Origin: Paraphoma chrysanthemicola
Lineage: Eukaryota; Ascomycota; Dothideomycetes; Pleosporales; Phaeosphaeriaceae
Assembly: GCA_020744225.1 (NCBI GenBank)
Contig: JAGMWG010000012.1
Coordinates: forward strand, 186,001-250,000
Length of the DNA stretch: 64,000 nt
Direction: 5' to 3'
The notes under the pieces were generated by a model. It worked only from the letters and a program-made list of their open reading frames with translations. It did not search any database and was not told where the DNA came from. The first letter of the stretch is position 1. Every line of letters starts with the position of its first letter. Positions 1 through 10,757 of this stretch are shown here, piece after piece. A program made the translations under genes and the position numbers.

Positions 1-528
1 TCCGATGCGACCAAAGTACGAAAGAGATTGATGGACGCCTTCGCACAATTTGATGTTGCTGCAAAGCGCATTAGAGACTTACCAACTGACTCACCAACAC
101 AGCAGCGACTTCAAAAGGCCGTCTACCAGCAAGCCTACAGCTTCTTGAGCCTACACATGTTACCATTGCGCTCATTGCCACGGATTCTCAAGCATGCCGT
201 GCCGCAAGGTCGCTCCAATGCCGGCGGTGCGCTCGCTTCCATCAAGCTCAACGACCGGTCTGCAGGTAGTGTTGTGAGCAGTAGCGAAGTGTCGGCAATG
301 GAGACCGAAGAGAAAGAGCTACGCGAGCGATTGATCATCCTTGAAGAGCAAAAGTTCATGGTGTCAGAAATGGTCGCCAATGCTACAAAGCATAGAAGAT
401 TTGACGAGGTTACGAGCCTCGCACAGAATCTTGAGGATCTCAATAAGGAGATTGATCAGGTCAACGGACAGCTCAGTCAGCTTGACTTTGCGAGTGCATA
501 TCAGAAAGATTTGGCAAGCCCTGGTTGA
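1..528 (+). CDS. pep7: Pep7/Vac1 (rabenosyn-like) FYVE protein, C-terminal end
   Basis: The frame is open from base 1 and ends at TGA 526-528, so only the last 175 residues are present and the gene starts outside the window. The visible part is helical and ends in a charged coiled coil of about 60 residues with the run LEEQKFMVSEM and then RRFDEV. That pattern matches the Rab-binding helical hairpin at the C-terminus of rabenosyn-5 and fungal Pep7/Vac1. Members of this family carry N-terminal FYVE fingers that bind PI3P and act as Rab5/Vps21 effectors, tethering Golgi-derived vesicles to endosomes. The FYVE fingers would lie upstream and are not seen here. Naming rests on recognition of the C-terminal domain only. 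Confidence 0.75.
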   Translation, partial: SDATKVRKRLMDAFAQFDVAAKRIRDLPTDSPTQQRLQKAVYQQAYSFLSLHMLPLRSLPRILKHAVPQGRSNAGGALASIKLNDRSAGSVVSSSEVSAMETEEKELRERLIILEEQKFMVSEMVANATKHRRFDEVTSLAQNLEDLNKEIDQVNGQLSQLDFASAYQKDLASPG

Positions 529-2448
529 AGATGAATATCCGAAATAGTTCCGGGCTGTACATGACGCCGGAAGGGCGTGTCATGCGCGAAATTAATACTG
601 CAAAGAGATCGACTCGCCATATCCTGGCCTACGACCGGTGCTGCCTATGCACCACACTGCAACATCACGAATCTCTTACATCTTGGCATACCATACGCAA
701 GTTTGGCTCGGTACACCCGATATCTTGTAAGGACGACAGAAGGCAACCGAATCCTGCGCTGCATGCATTCCTGACTTCGGGAGACGATGCGGGACGGAGC
801 GATCGCGGAAGTGCCGGATCACCACAATTGACGTGTAGTATATCGCTTCTACTTTTAGTGCCTTGTTACGGGGCCTGGATATGTTCTAAGCGAAAAGAGC
901 GATTATGCTTTGGATCTATTCATGGTTGTAGTGCTGGTCGACGTGTGATGAGGTTCGATAGGGAGGGTCATGGCAGTGTTGGACCTGCGTGGTACGAGAC
1001 TGCTCGAGCATTATGTGAATGATGCGTTACTTTTACTCGCGGAAGACTGGACGGCGGTTGAGTGGGCGAACTGCACCCAGGATGCGCGTGGCGGGACGTT
1101 GTAGATTGCGGAATTCCCGGGTGTGCAGCCAAATCTGTCGGGTAATGCAACGCAGGAAATGTTGCACGCACAGTCAGTCCTGTATCTGGAGGAGGAAGGG
1201 AATTGGTCAGTGTATTGAAGAATGAACTTGAGCGTGGAGGCCATGAATACCATACCACGTATTGCTGAGAATATTGTCCAACTGATCCATGACACCCTTG
1301 CCAGATGTCATGTCCCAGCACCCACTGAATCCTTCTTAGAACCGTACACACAAGTAGAAAATAAGCCCACATATCAAATTGTGAAGAATCAACACAATAC
1401 CCCAAATGCAGGTCCCCCAAGACCCTGACCAACCCTCTCCCCAAAAATCCCCGATCGCCACCAAACGTCATCCCCAACCCGATCGATCTACCCAACAACA
1501 ACCAACAACCATCATCACCAAACCCACCCATATCCCAATTCTTGCAATTCCCCTGCCCTACAATCGTCATTCCTCCCCAAAGCAGCAACTCCCCCAAACC
1601 ACTGTGGAAAACAGTCGATTCTGAACAAAAACTTGGTTCGGCCGCATTCTGCCAACTTTCGCACTTGATCGGGGGCTGTGAGGCACGGATTGGGGAATGG
1701 AGCGGTCTGTGCTGTGTCTGTGCGGACACGCATTGGGTTGGATCGGGATGGATTGGGTGTGGGTTGGATGGATTGGGATGGGGACGGGGATGGATGCTGT
1801 CATGGGGATGCAGGAGGGGCGGGAGAGGCGTTGGCGCGGTGGGCAGGGGCGTAGGGCTGGGATGTGGAGTTGGCGTCTTGGGTGGATTTTATTTGAGTAT
1901 TGTTTGTTGTTGATGACGGCGCGGATTTGTGTTGCGATTGTGCATAACTATACAATAGAAACTGCTGCGAGATGGAGGTTTTATTTCTGGGTAACTTATA
2001 TGGTGACTGCGTGTGGGGGAGAGGTTTCTTGGTATGTTTACGTGGCAATTGGTGCGCGACTCGCAAGTTGCTGCGCACGCGACTCGATGGGCCCTCGCTT
2101 GGATGATATAACTAGGGTTTAGGATAGCGGCGGCTATTGGCAAGTGTTGGACGCGACGAATCAAGTCGACGCGAGGACGTCATATAATGTCACTCATAGA
2201 GTCGATGTGTCTTGTTTATTGTACTCACGATGTTGGAATTCTGACGCAGCCTGGAGACAATTCCGGGGCAGCCTGGCGTCCACTAATACCTCAGTACTCC
2301 ACCTACCCATTGATGTGTACAGTGCCTGGAGAATTGACAATCCTGCCATCAGATCACACTTAATGATGTGTCTTGCGTACTCAACTAGAGACAGCGGTCA
2401 ATCGCACTCTTCATGACTTCGTCAACGGCGACTCTACGCCAAACGCCT
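529..2448. other. Intergenic region with a C-rich to G-rich strand switch
   Basis: No convincing gene. ORFs of up to 253 codons exist on the minus strand but are low-complexity and have no family resemblance. Bases about 1386-1600 are very C/A-rich on the top strand and about 1690-1900 are G/T-rich, with G-tracts clustered at 1745-1790. Confidence 0.5.
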
Positions 2449-2454
2449 AGCATA

Positions 2455-2648
2455 TCTTAATCCTCCTTTATCTTTAGCTGCTACTTAAGTGCCTTCTTCT
2501 AGTCTTCCGCCTGATCTCGCTGCACCCGCATATTCTCTACGTTGGGCGAGTTCTGTCTCACCTAAGCCTTTTTGCACTCCCCTAGCTGTCACTTAATTAT
2601 TGTGAGGTAGCTACACTGCGACCAGCAGGATATGCGTTGAAGCTACTT
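2455..2648 (-). pseudogene. Decayed fragment of the gene family seen at 8911-10080
   Basis: Bases about 2461-2647 align by eye with 8960-9147 over about 187 bp, with some 32 mismatches and one single-base indel (about 82% identity). Read on the minus strand it corresponds to the C-terminal part of the pseudogene at 8911-10080, and the short peptide FNAYPAGRSVATSQ is still legible. It then breaks into several stop codons. Of the transitions, about 19 have T/A here against C/G in the other copy, and about 4 go the other way, which is the bias expected from RIP. Homology is not evident beyond these ends. Confidence 0.75.
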
Positions 2649-2858
2649 TGAATGTGATATACTCATGGTGGCAATTGTAAGGGTTGGTGTTGCATGATAC
2701 AGTTCAGGAGGCAATGATGGCGATCTTTTTGAGTCGCCGACCTCAGATTGTCCCAACACTCGTAGCCTAGCTTATGACATACAGCAGCAACATTGAACCA
2801 TGTATCGCGAAAACTCGCTGAGCACTCATCTTGATGACAAACACGGCACATTGCTAAG

Positions 2859-4364
2859 CTATGTCCTCATGCCAGTGAGTACTAACTCGCAGACGAAGTC
2901 GTACACCTTCATCGCTGTGGGACCATTGTACTTCCCAAGCAAACCATCTATAACAGGGGCGTCGTGACATTCTGCTTCGCCTAAAAATACCTCGTCTACC
3001 GTAGGATGGTTCAGATCCTATGGCACGTTCTAGTCAGTTCCGGTTACTAGTCAATGCACAGCACTCAAGGGGACCATATAACGAGCCGAATGTCTCAACG
3101 CACCTTCACCTTGCTCCCAAATTCTAGGATGTCATCTCGAAGAGCCTCATGCTCGCCAGCTGTTATGAGAACCTTCTCAGCCGGCATGTTACTCCACCAT
3201 TCCGGCGCTGCAGTCAGTGGCTCTGTATACTCATCTGGCTCCGCACCGCCAAGGAAAGCATTGGCCCATGTCTTCAAAGTACCGTTGTCAAGTACATCCC
3301 TGTACGCGTTGCTCGTGAATGATTGCGCTGTTTGGCTAAAGCTTACCCAGGGAGATATCAAGATCACACCCCTGAACTTATCAATAGGTGCAGAAAGTCG
3401 TTGAACGTCAGGATGCGGATGCATGATGTGCGACAAGAGAGCGAGTGTGAGGTTCCCACCTGCCGAGTCGCCACATAGGATAATCTAAGATGATCAATTA
3501 GCTTCTTAAAGACAAGTCCGATATCTGCATTAGCCCTGGTTACCTGAGAGCACCTCTTCCCTTCTATCTTAGTAAGGTGGCCTAGGGCAAGTGTTGCTTG
3601 CTCGAGTTGTCGCGGATATGCTCCACCTGGGGCAAGGTCTATTGATGTACAAGCAATTAGCAATGAATACGAGATAGCGCCAAGAAGAACGCTCCCCAGA
3701 TTTGAGCCTGTTACACACCATATTGGAGAACGAGCGTAGCGACATTTCCACCTCGCCTCTTTACTTCAGTCATTACATTCCACAATAATTCAAGCTGTGC
3801 AGAATTGGCATATGCAGCATATCCACCCCCTAAATTGGTTAAGAAATCTCTTCAGGAACAATACCGGGTCGAATTGAATTACCATGAAAGTAAAGAATCG
3901 TGGTGCCAGCGTCTTTGTCGCCAATCCAGCAGCCCACGGTATCATCGGCATCATGTAGTTTGACTACTCGAGGATTGAACTTCTTCTTGCTGGCAAATAC
4001 ATGATAGGTTTCCAAAGTTGACGGCTGCAATGCCCTAAGTCCGAATCAACACTTGGACAGACGCTGTACGACGCGATGAAGCATTTCGGGACGTACTGCA
4101 TTTGTCGTGTACTTAGGCTCGCAGATTGTGACCTGATGAGGCTGTAAAATATGTGTCGTGCGTATGTAGGAGCGCCCCGGGAACCGCGAAAAACTCCGAA
4201 GACGCTTTCTAGAAGTACTGTAATGACTTTGAAGATGATATATCGTCAACCCTTCGTATCGTAGAGTCGAACATATACGGACAGCACCTACGAACTTTGC
4301 TCCCGGCACCGAGGAGTGTAAAATACTCCCACGGCGAAAGTCTTGGTTGAATTGTCACGCTCAT
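2859..4364 (-). CDS. Alpha/beta-hydrolase fold-3 protein (steryl acetyl hydrolase/esterase-like)
   Basis: A multi-exon gene assembled from splice sites. The likely start is ATG 4364-4362. An exon ends at 4097, followed by exons 4034-3883, 3829-3719, 3638-3544, 3484-3104 and 3017-2859, with frame kept throughout. The junction of the first two coding exons, between about 4290 and 4200, is not resolved. Splicing 3883 to 3829 creates the oxyanion-hole motif HGGGY. The nucleophile elbow is GDSAGGN, just after the 3484 acceptor. An acidic residue follows in TAGEHEALRDD, and the presumed catalytic His is in GEAECHDAP in the last exon. The estimated length of about 350-360 residues fits the hormone-sensitive-lipase-like esterases. 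Substrate is unknown; steryl-acetate or small acyl-ester hydrolysis is inferred from the family. Confidence 0.8.
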
Positions 4365-5168
4365 GGCTTGTCTTCTACTGCGGCCTACGAAAATATGGTT
4401 GATTGAAAGTGCGCAAGGCTATAAGACGCGACAGGGAATGGAGCTTCTTGCACTGAAGAAAGAAGAACAAACGCAAATCTTGAAAACTGCAGCGTCGTAG
4501 AATTGCCAAGTGTAGAATTCATCGCTGTTACAGGTTGACACTGATCCCCGCGACGGCTTAGTGCTGCGGGGTATCGAGGATAACGGCCCGACCACTGAAG
4601 TTAACTAACCTCGAAATTCAAGACCACAACATAAGTGCTTAAAAATATAGTCCAATGGAATACTAGATGCACTTATAGTATAGAGGTACGCGTACATTGC
4701 CATGTATGGACTAGAGACGCATTAGCATCGAGCTATAATAGCAACAAGCAGGCGTATGTTGTAAGGCGCACGCACGTGAAGCATAGCGCACTTGAGGTGA
4801 GAGGCTTCGTGCGGTACGGCCTGTACGACATACATGCTCTTCCACACGCTGTGATCGATGTTCACTGATCATACGTTCCTACAAAATTAGGCTGCATGGC
4901 GTATTGGGTGCGGACCTACGTCTTGACATACTTACCTTAGTGTAACTAAGCATAGATCAGCTAGACTACTATTCTAATGGCTGCTCTATGAAAAAAAACT
5001 TAGAGTAATCTATGCAATATGGATGTTCATTGAAATTACTCAGTTCTGACATAAATATTTTCTTTTGTATTCTCTTTTACACACCTAGCTGATTATTCAC
5101 TCAAGGTTGTAATATGAGAACTGGCTTCTATTTGCTTAGAAGTTCTCTATTTAGCTATCCTGATACCT
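4365..5168. other. Intergenic, AT-rich in its second half
   Basis: Promoter side of the hydrolase gene. From about 4900 to 5165 the sequence is clearly more AT-rich than its surroundings and full of stop codons in all frames. That fits decayed DNA next to the relics that follow. No gene seen. Confidence 0.4.
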
Positions 5169-5261
5169 CAAGAAGGATTTCGGAAGATCCACTTCACATG
5201 CCACCAATCTCTCCTTGATGAACTCAACTGTGCATGGTTAGATACCTGTTGTATCGACAAG
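5169..5261 (+). pseudogene. HET-domain relic
   Basis: In one forward frame the sequence reads GFRKIHFTCHQSL and then AWLDTCCIDKA. This is the HET-domain core in which a GYxKI segment is followed about 20 residues later by the W-[VL]-DTCCIDK motif, as in the HET gene at 30540. No start, no upstream domain and no continuation are present, and the frame ends soon after at 5292-5294. It is a fragment, not an expressed gene. Confidence 0.65.
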
Positions 5262-5318
5262 GCCCGCCAGGGTTTCTGCTGGGATAGCCGATCCTGAAGA
5301 TGGGTACATGACTGGAGA
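5251..5318 (-). repeat. Short decayed copy of the 8911-10080 family, fused to the HET relic
   Basis: The top strand from the TATCGAC at 5252 to about 5316 resembles 9965-10020 over some 60 bp at about 80% by eye, including a 24-base stretch with three mismatches. It begins at the same TATCGAC that closes the HET relic, so the two relics share about 7 bases. Short length makes this tentative. Confidence 0.4.
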
Positions 5319-6385
5319 CAGCGATTGATTGCATCCTTAATATCTTCATCGACAGCCGGCCCTAACGCGCCAATATCTTTTCCTGGGCTGTACTTACATC
5401 AACACAAGTCCGCTTCGAGATGGAACATAACACTCGAAGCGACAGTCTCATGCCTTTACAGCCTTTCCTTCTATTCTACCCTCACACAGCACGCACTAGT
5501 GCTCCGTCGCTGATCTTGGTATGTTTTCAATGCGCAGGTACCCTTGGAATGCGATCGCCGAATTGAGCCTCGCAGATTCGTAAGGAGCCAACGGGGCAGC
5601 GACAATGCCTGCGTATGCTTGTATGATATAGGCTTCGATGGAAAAGTAGTTGTGAGTCGTCGCAATGCTATACTAAGCCTCTTTTCAACATATCCATTCC
5701 CACACAGAGTGTATCATCAAGGTGACGCAGTCTCGAAATCGGCTTTTGTGAGAAACGGAGCAGTGTCTAAGAGTTGCAGCGAGCACAAAAAGTGGGCGCC
5801 TTCGGTTCTGGGGTGGATGACGACGGTGAGGAAATACTATAACAGCCTTGGAACGTCGCAAGGCGGCTTCAATTGGCTGTGGCTGGTCAAACATTGCGCC
5901 TCAGTCATTGTATCACCCACATAACAAGACTTTTCTGGACTTTGTTAGCATTTCAGACCAGCACCAAAGACTGGCTGCTTTAACTGTCTTGGACGTGACG
6001 AATGCGGTTCGTATCGCTAATGGTTTTCATGATCTATACTGCTGCATTTACACACCGAGCCGTAGTGTCCCATTCATACTTCCGTATTTTGTTGCTGAGA
6101 CTTCCTCCCTTGCCAGTCCATGGTCTATCCCCTTTTCAGTATGCGCCGCCTTGTATATGACTTGAGCCGGGTCGTTTCAGGTATGGACTTGCAAACCGCT
6201 TTTTGGCGATGAAGCAGCTCGAAGTGCCGGAAGATCTTGGATGGCTCAAGATTTGTATGCTCAAATTCATGTGACACAACGAGGTTAGATTGACGATGTC
6301 ATGCTGTTTACCATCAGTCAGAGAAGCAGAAATGTCTTGATTCCGTACTATTTTGTTGACTACGGTAGCGAGTAGACGAAGGGAT
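5319..6385. other. Intergenic region downstream of a HET gene
   Basis: Contains ORFs up to 126 codons on the plus strand with no recognisable motif and no supporting splice structure. I see no gene here. Confidence 0.4.
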
Positions 6386-8149
6386 CTAGAGGTCCATAAT
6401 ACCGTCGTTCTCAGCCGAACATACAATTTCTCGCGGTTCGCTTGCTCCATTCAACATGGCAGTAGTCAGCTCAGCCACCTGAAGCAGTTCAAAGGCCGAA
6501 CAAGGAAGAAGTACCGCTTGGCACAGAGATATTTCATGCGATGGTGGTAAATCATCAAGCGCATCCCACCGTATCTGCGCATTAAGCACAGACTCCCACG
6601 ATGCCTTCAGACGAGGGGGTAGTTGACCTGTTAACCAAATTTGCTGGTTGGGAGGGCGCTGGCTGTGCAGGTATGCATGTATCTCCAGCGTACCCTCCGC
6701 ATTTGATCCCAGTAACAATATTGGTCTTTCATTTCCTTGCAAAGGAAATTCACAGTAGAGCAAGACGCCTTGAGTATAGGGCGGATGTTGTAAGAGGCTG
6801 CTCTCGATTTTGGTCCGCGGGAAGCTGAATGTTTCGGTAGGGTCATGACTGGGATGATTGGACATGACGAAATGCTTCGCCAGTAATTCGCCATAGCCTC
6901 GACCAATGTCTGAACATCTGATCCCGCACGAGACGATATAGTGGTCAACGAATATTTTAAGGTTGAATGGCCTATCGAGTAGTGGTTGCGAAGCAATGCC
7001 GGCGGAGGATTCGTCCGAATCGCGAAACATGTCCGATGTTATTCCCAGGCTCCTTGCTAACTCGTGGACCGATGACAGATATGTCCACCGTCCGTCTTGC
7101 TGCTCGCCCATGAAACACTCCAAGGTCCTAAGAAAAAGAGTTTGTATCGAGCATGCATAATCGACGGGAGGAGGGTTAGGGCTGTATGAGATCCCTAGCA
7201 TGCCGTAGATTCTGTCCCGTACGTCGGCACAGAGCTGTTTGGAATGTCCTTCCACCCGGTCGCTCAAAAGAAGAGGCCTTGTCTTGGTGAGGAACCCAAT
7301 ATGGCCGAACTGATAGGAGATTGGACCTTTAAGATAAGCAACCCATGGCTTTAGTGCCGAGGATGGATCCCGAATATCGACGTGCGGTGACGGAAGGATA
7401 CAATCAAGTTCCTTTATTTGCGACAATTCAATGACATCTGATCCCAAGATGATCAGAGCTTCCTTGGCAAGGACTACCTCCTGGATGACCCAAAGTCGAG
7501 ACCAGTAATCATTGAACACGATCCTCATGCAGTCCTTTTCAACCTCATCCCCATGATGTTCCTCTATCAGGAAATGGGACAAGTATATACGAGGATAAGG
7601 CTTGTCGGTTCTGCTGCGCCAAAGAGCATATTTTGTGCCAATAGGACTCAGCTCACTAGCTTGTCCAAGCCAGATATATACTCTACTAGCCTTGCTAAAG
7701 ATTTCGCTCATCATGGAAACCTGCCCCGATTTCTCGAACGTGTCGGCCTGATTGATGCAGATGAAGTCAATCCACAGCCTCTGTGTCTTGAAGCCGTTCT
7801 TCGATGAATGACGGAGGAACCGCCATATATTCTCGCGCAGCATCAAGTATTCCTCACCTATCCAGATAGGATGTTGAGGCATTTCAGGGCCCCATGTATA
7901 GGACACGGCGTCGTAGGTGTCGTCCGCCTCATCAAGACCGACGTGTTCCAGGGTTACGCAGATAGCATCGTCTTCTGCGTTTGGCTGAAGAGTGAGTAGT
8001 CGAATCTCGCGCTTAGTCTGGTCAAGTGGGCGGAACTTGAACAAATTGTGCGCAGTCATGGACCGCTTGTTGTGTCGACATAATTGGGAGTCCATTGTTA
8101 CTGGTCTGGATGATGAGCTATCCGTTGTTTCATCAGAGAGATTGTCCAT
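6386..8149 (-). CDS. HET-domain (heterokaryon incompatibility) protein
   Basis: A single uninterrupted frame. The open frame extends further upstream to about 8287 but without ATG, so I take ATG 8149-8147, giving 587 residues; an upstream coding exon is possible. After a Ser-rich leader comes the usual HET entry, LFKFRPLDQTKREIRLLTL. The domain core follows with YDAVSYTWG, LWIDFICINQAD, a VYIWLG strand and the closing W-S-RLWVIQEV. The C-terminal half is the poorly conserved region typical of the family. HET proteins trigger cell death when incompatible fungal individuals fuse; the HET domain itself is TIR-like in fold. Neighbouring relics and pseudogenes point to an accessory region. No NACHT or repeat domain is visible. 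Confidence 0.88.
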   Translation of the reverse strand: MDNLSDETTDSSSSRPVTMDSQLCRHNKRSMTAHNLFKFRPLDQTKREIRLLTLQPNAEDDAICVTLEHVGLDEADDTYDAVSYTWGPEMPQHPIWIGEEYLMLRENIWRFLRHSSKNGFKTQRLWIDFICINQADTFEKSGQVSMMSEIFSKASRVYIWLGQASELSPIGTKYALWRSRTDKPYPRIYLSHFLIEEHHGDEVEKDCMRIVFNDYWSRLWVIQEVVLAKEALIILGSDVIELSQIKELDCILPSPHVDIRDPSSALKPWVAYLKGPISYQFGHIGFLTKTRPLLLSDRVEGHSKQLCADVRDRIYGMLGISYSPNPPPVDYACSIQTLFLRTLECFMGEQQDGRWTYLSSVHELARSLGITSDMFRDSDESSAGIASQPLLDRPFNLKIFVDHYIVSCGIRCSDIGRGYGELLAKHFVMSNHPSHDPTETFSFPRTKIESSLLQHPPYTQGVLLYCEFPLQGNERPILLLGSNAEGTLEIHAYLHSQRPPNQQIWLTGQLPPRLKASWESVLNAQIRWDALDDLPPSHEISLCQAVLLPCSAFELLQVAELTTAMLNGASEPREIVCSAENDGIMDL

Positions 8150-8910
8150 TGTACTAGTCTTCGATGTGAAGGCTGAAAGCAGATTGGCGTCTTCCAGTAC
8201 AACCACGGTATTGCTCTGCGAATCGCTCTTTGAAGATAGACCGATGACTGGCTGGATCTCTCTAGGGTTACGCACTGCAGCGCTTAGCTCCTGCTCCTGC
8301 TCCTACTACTTCCTATCCTCCGTTTTCAGTCTTGCCACGTTGCCTCTGCACTCTTCAAAGCGTATGTGACAAGTCTTTTCACTCTTTTCTGAGCCGGCAG
8401 GAGAGCAAAGACTTGGAAGAACTCGTAGAAGGCCGCCCCCAGCCGTAAAGTAGGCCCCTTAAGAGTATTTTGAGGACTGCGAGTGAAGCTTTGTAAATCA
8501 CGATACAAGAGCGGCCGACCCGTGTTGTGCTTCAGGATGGCAGGTGGCGTGGTCATTCTTGTAAGCTACAGTCTTGGCGGAAGCAGCTCCCGCATGTACC
8601 GCCTTCCAATCAAAACCGCGCAATTAGCGCCACTTCGAAGAGTTCATACAAATGAGCCCACCAGCTAGGAAGCTCGGGAAACCACCCGACTTTTGCCGCA
8701 AACACCGTGTTAGTAACTAGAACTGGGTCAGAACGTGTCAAGATCGTTGTGCAACAACTCTTCTGTCCACCCTGACAGGTGCAAAACCACGCAAGACTTC
8801 ATGATGAAACTTAGTGCTATTGATGTGATATACCTATCATGCCTAATTACCAAGCTATGTCGAACGAGTACCTGAATCCACTCGCCGCTGTAAGTCAAGA
8901 TAATTCGCGT
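8150..8910. other. Intergenic region upstream of the HET gene
   Basis: Holds the promoter side of the HET gene and the 3' flank of the pseudogene. A short CTCCTG repeat is present around 8287-8305. No gene supported. Confidence 0.4.
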
Positions 8911-10080
8911 TCATACACAGTCGCGACGATCACTCTCTTCCGTCGCAGCAACAGACCCATCCTCCGTTATCTTTGGCTGCCACTCAAGTGTCTTCCTCCA
9001 CTCTTCCGCCCGTTCTTGCTGCACCCGCATATTCTCCACGAGGGGCGAGTTCTCCATCACCCAGGCCTCATTTACACTCCACTGGGTGTCACTCAATCGT
9101 TGTGAGGTAGCTACACTGCGACCAGCGGGGTACGCGTTGAAGCCACCGACATTCTCGGTCTAAACTTGCAAGAGTCCGGAGCAGAAGATTTCGGCGATGG
9201 CGGCTTGCGAAGGCCGAAAGATTAGGTAGATGATGTGTTGATGCATACGAAATTGTTGCTGGAATTGGCCTGTGCGGTGGAGGTAAGTGCAGATATCTTC
9301 GACAAGGTTCATGATGTAGTTTGAAGACTGGCGCGCACGATGCTGGGAGAGTCGACGATGCGAGTCTCCGGAGTACCCGCACTCACCTGGCGGAAAGTCG
9401 AAAGGGGTATCATGTTGTGACATCGGTGTCTCAGAAATTCGAGTTTTGATGCCTTCACAGAACCTACGCAGGGTTTCCACGCGTTGAGATGACCGGTTGC
9501 TCCTGTGTAGATACTTACGATAGCCTTGGGCTGATTTCGATATGCTCACCGATGGGCCGGTCATGTTGTCAAGCTGCCAGGCATGAGTAGACTGTTGACC
9601 TTCAGCCAGATAGGCTTGGACCATGTCGCGTATTAGAAGGTACTGGTTAGGCGTAGGTGCAATGCCATTCTCGTCAGCCAGAAACTGGGCATATATGGAA
9701 GGTTGTGCTTGTGCTCGCTCATGAACGATTGTGTACTCTTTCTGAAGATTAGTATCTGTCAATAGCCGTGTTGTCAAGCTGCCATCCACAGCCGCGGCGA
9801 ACACGCTCGGTGCTGAAGCAAGGATTAGTGCACATTCGCGATCATGTGCTGTCCGGTCTGAGGGATCTATAATGGTGCTGTTGGCGTATTTGGGCAGCTC
9901 CGCATCAAGAACTTCCAGGATAACAGGCATGTAGTGATTTTGGCGAAGAAGAGTCGACCAACGTTATCGACGGCCTGCCAGGGCTTCTGATGGGAGAAGT
10001 AGATCCTGGACGTGGGCCGACTGGCCGAAGAACTTGGTTCTTGTAGTAACCATTTGCGTCTTTTCGTGTATAGTCCAAGC
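8911..10080 (-). pseudogene. Conserved-looking fungal hypothetical gene disabled by two RIP-type stop codons
   Basis: One minus-strand frame runs from a splice-acceptor-like site (pyrimidine tract and CAG just above 10080) down to TGA-side 8911, about 388 residues. It is interrupted only by TAA at 9966-9964 and TAG at 9162-9160. Both lesions fit a single C-to-T change at CpA: CAA to TAA, and TGG to TAG through the other strand. The three pieces look continuous in style: FFGQSAHVQDLLLPSEALAG, then NHYMPVILEVLDAELPKYAN, and after the second stop GGFNAYPAGRS. I do not recognise a catalytic motif. A 5' exon probably lies at about 10100-10430 but could not be placed. The same family left decayed copies at 2455-2648 and probably at 5251-5318. 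The TAG could also be read as an intron end, but no matching donor and branch site stand out. Confidence 0.7.
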
Positions 10081-10757
10081 CTGCGGAAAGAGAAGCTGCG
10101 GGCTTTTGGTGATTTGTGCAGCCTCTACTGCGTTGCGCTTTGAGAAAGTAGACAGCAGACATGGCGATGCAAGCACTCTTCGCACTTGAAGCCGACTTCT
10201 GTGACACCTACCGGACAGAGCGTTCATCACACCAACATTCGTGCGTGGGCGACAGGTGACTATCATCTTGACGACAATCGCGAGATGAATTCCAAGTCTT
10301 CGATTTTGGACAATAGCTGCACTCAATGCAGACCTGTGTCAGAATTGAAGCTGCTGACCCTGGCAGGAAACAGGAGGTGGAGCAGTTGGGCGCCTTTTGA
10401 GCGATGGGTGTGCTTTGGGAATCCATATTTCAATCTGAGATACATCTGAGACACCAGAAAAAGTATGTCGCGAGTTGAGGCGATGGAAGTGAGACATGGG
10501 CGGATGTCGAGGTTCCGCGTGGGCGTGAAGGAATGTGGCTGATGTGACTCTTATCGATAGCCTAGCGTGCTTTGAGTCAACGAGCCCCTCATAACATTTC
10601 AAGTGGGCGCATTCGCGCTCAAACGCTTCACCAACAGAACACACCAAGTAAGTTCTTTTCGTACGTAGCATATAAGCTACTGGTCTATTCTGTTTGATTG
10701 TGAACCCATTGTCACATGATCACCTCATCCAGCGATTTGGCCTAACATATCGCAGAC
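10081..10757. other. Intergenic region and glutaminyl-tRNA synthetase promoter
   Basis: Contains an unresolved 5' part of the upstream pseudogene and the 5' flank of the synthetase gene, which starts at 10758 in the context GACATGG. No other gene supported. Confidence 0.4.

Noticed and set aside
968..1729. 253-codon minus-strand ORF
   Set aside because: Low complexity, caused by the C/G-rich skew of the region; no motif and no splice support.
9160..9162. TAG in the 8911-10080 frame read as an intron end
   Set aside because: Frame is identical on both sides and no convincing donor or branch site lies within 150 bp upstream; a point mutation is simpler.
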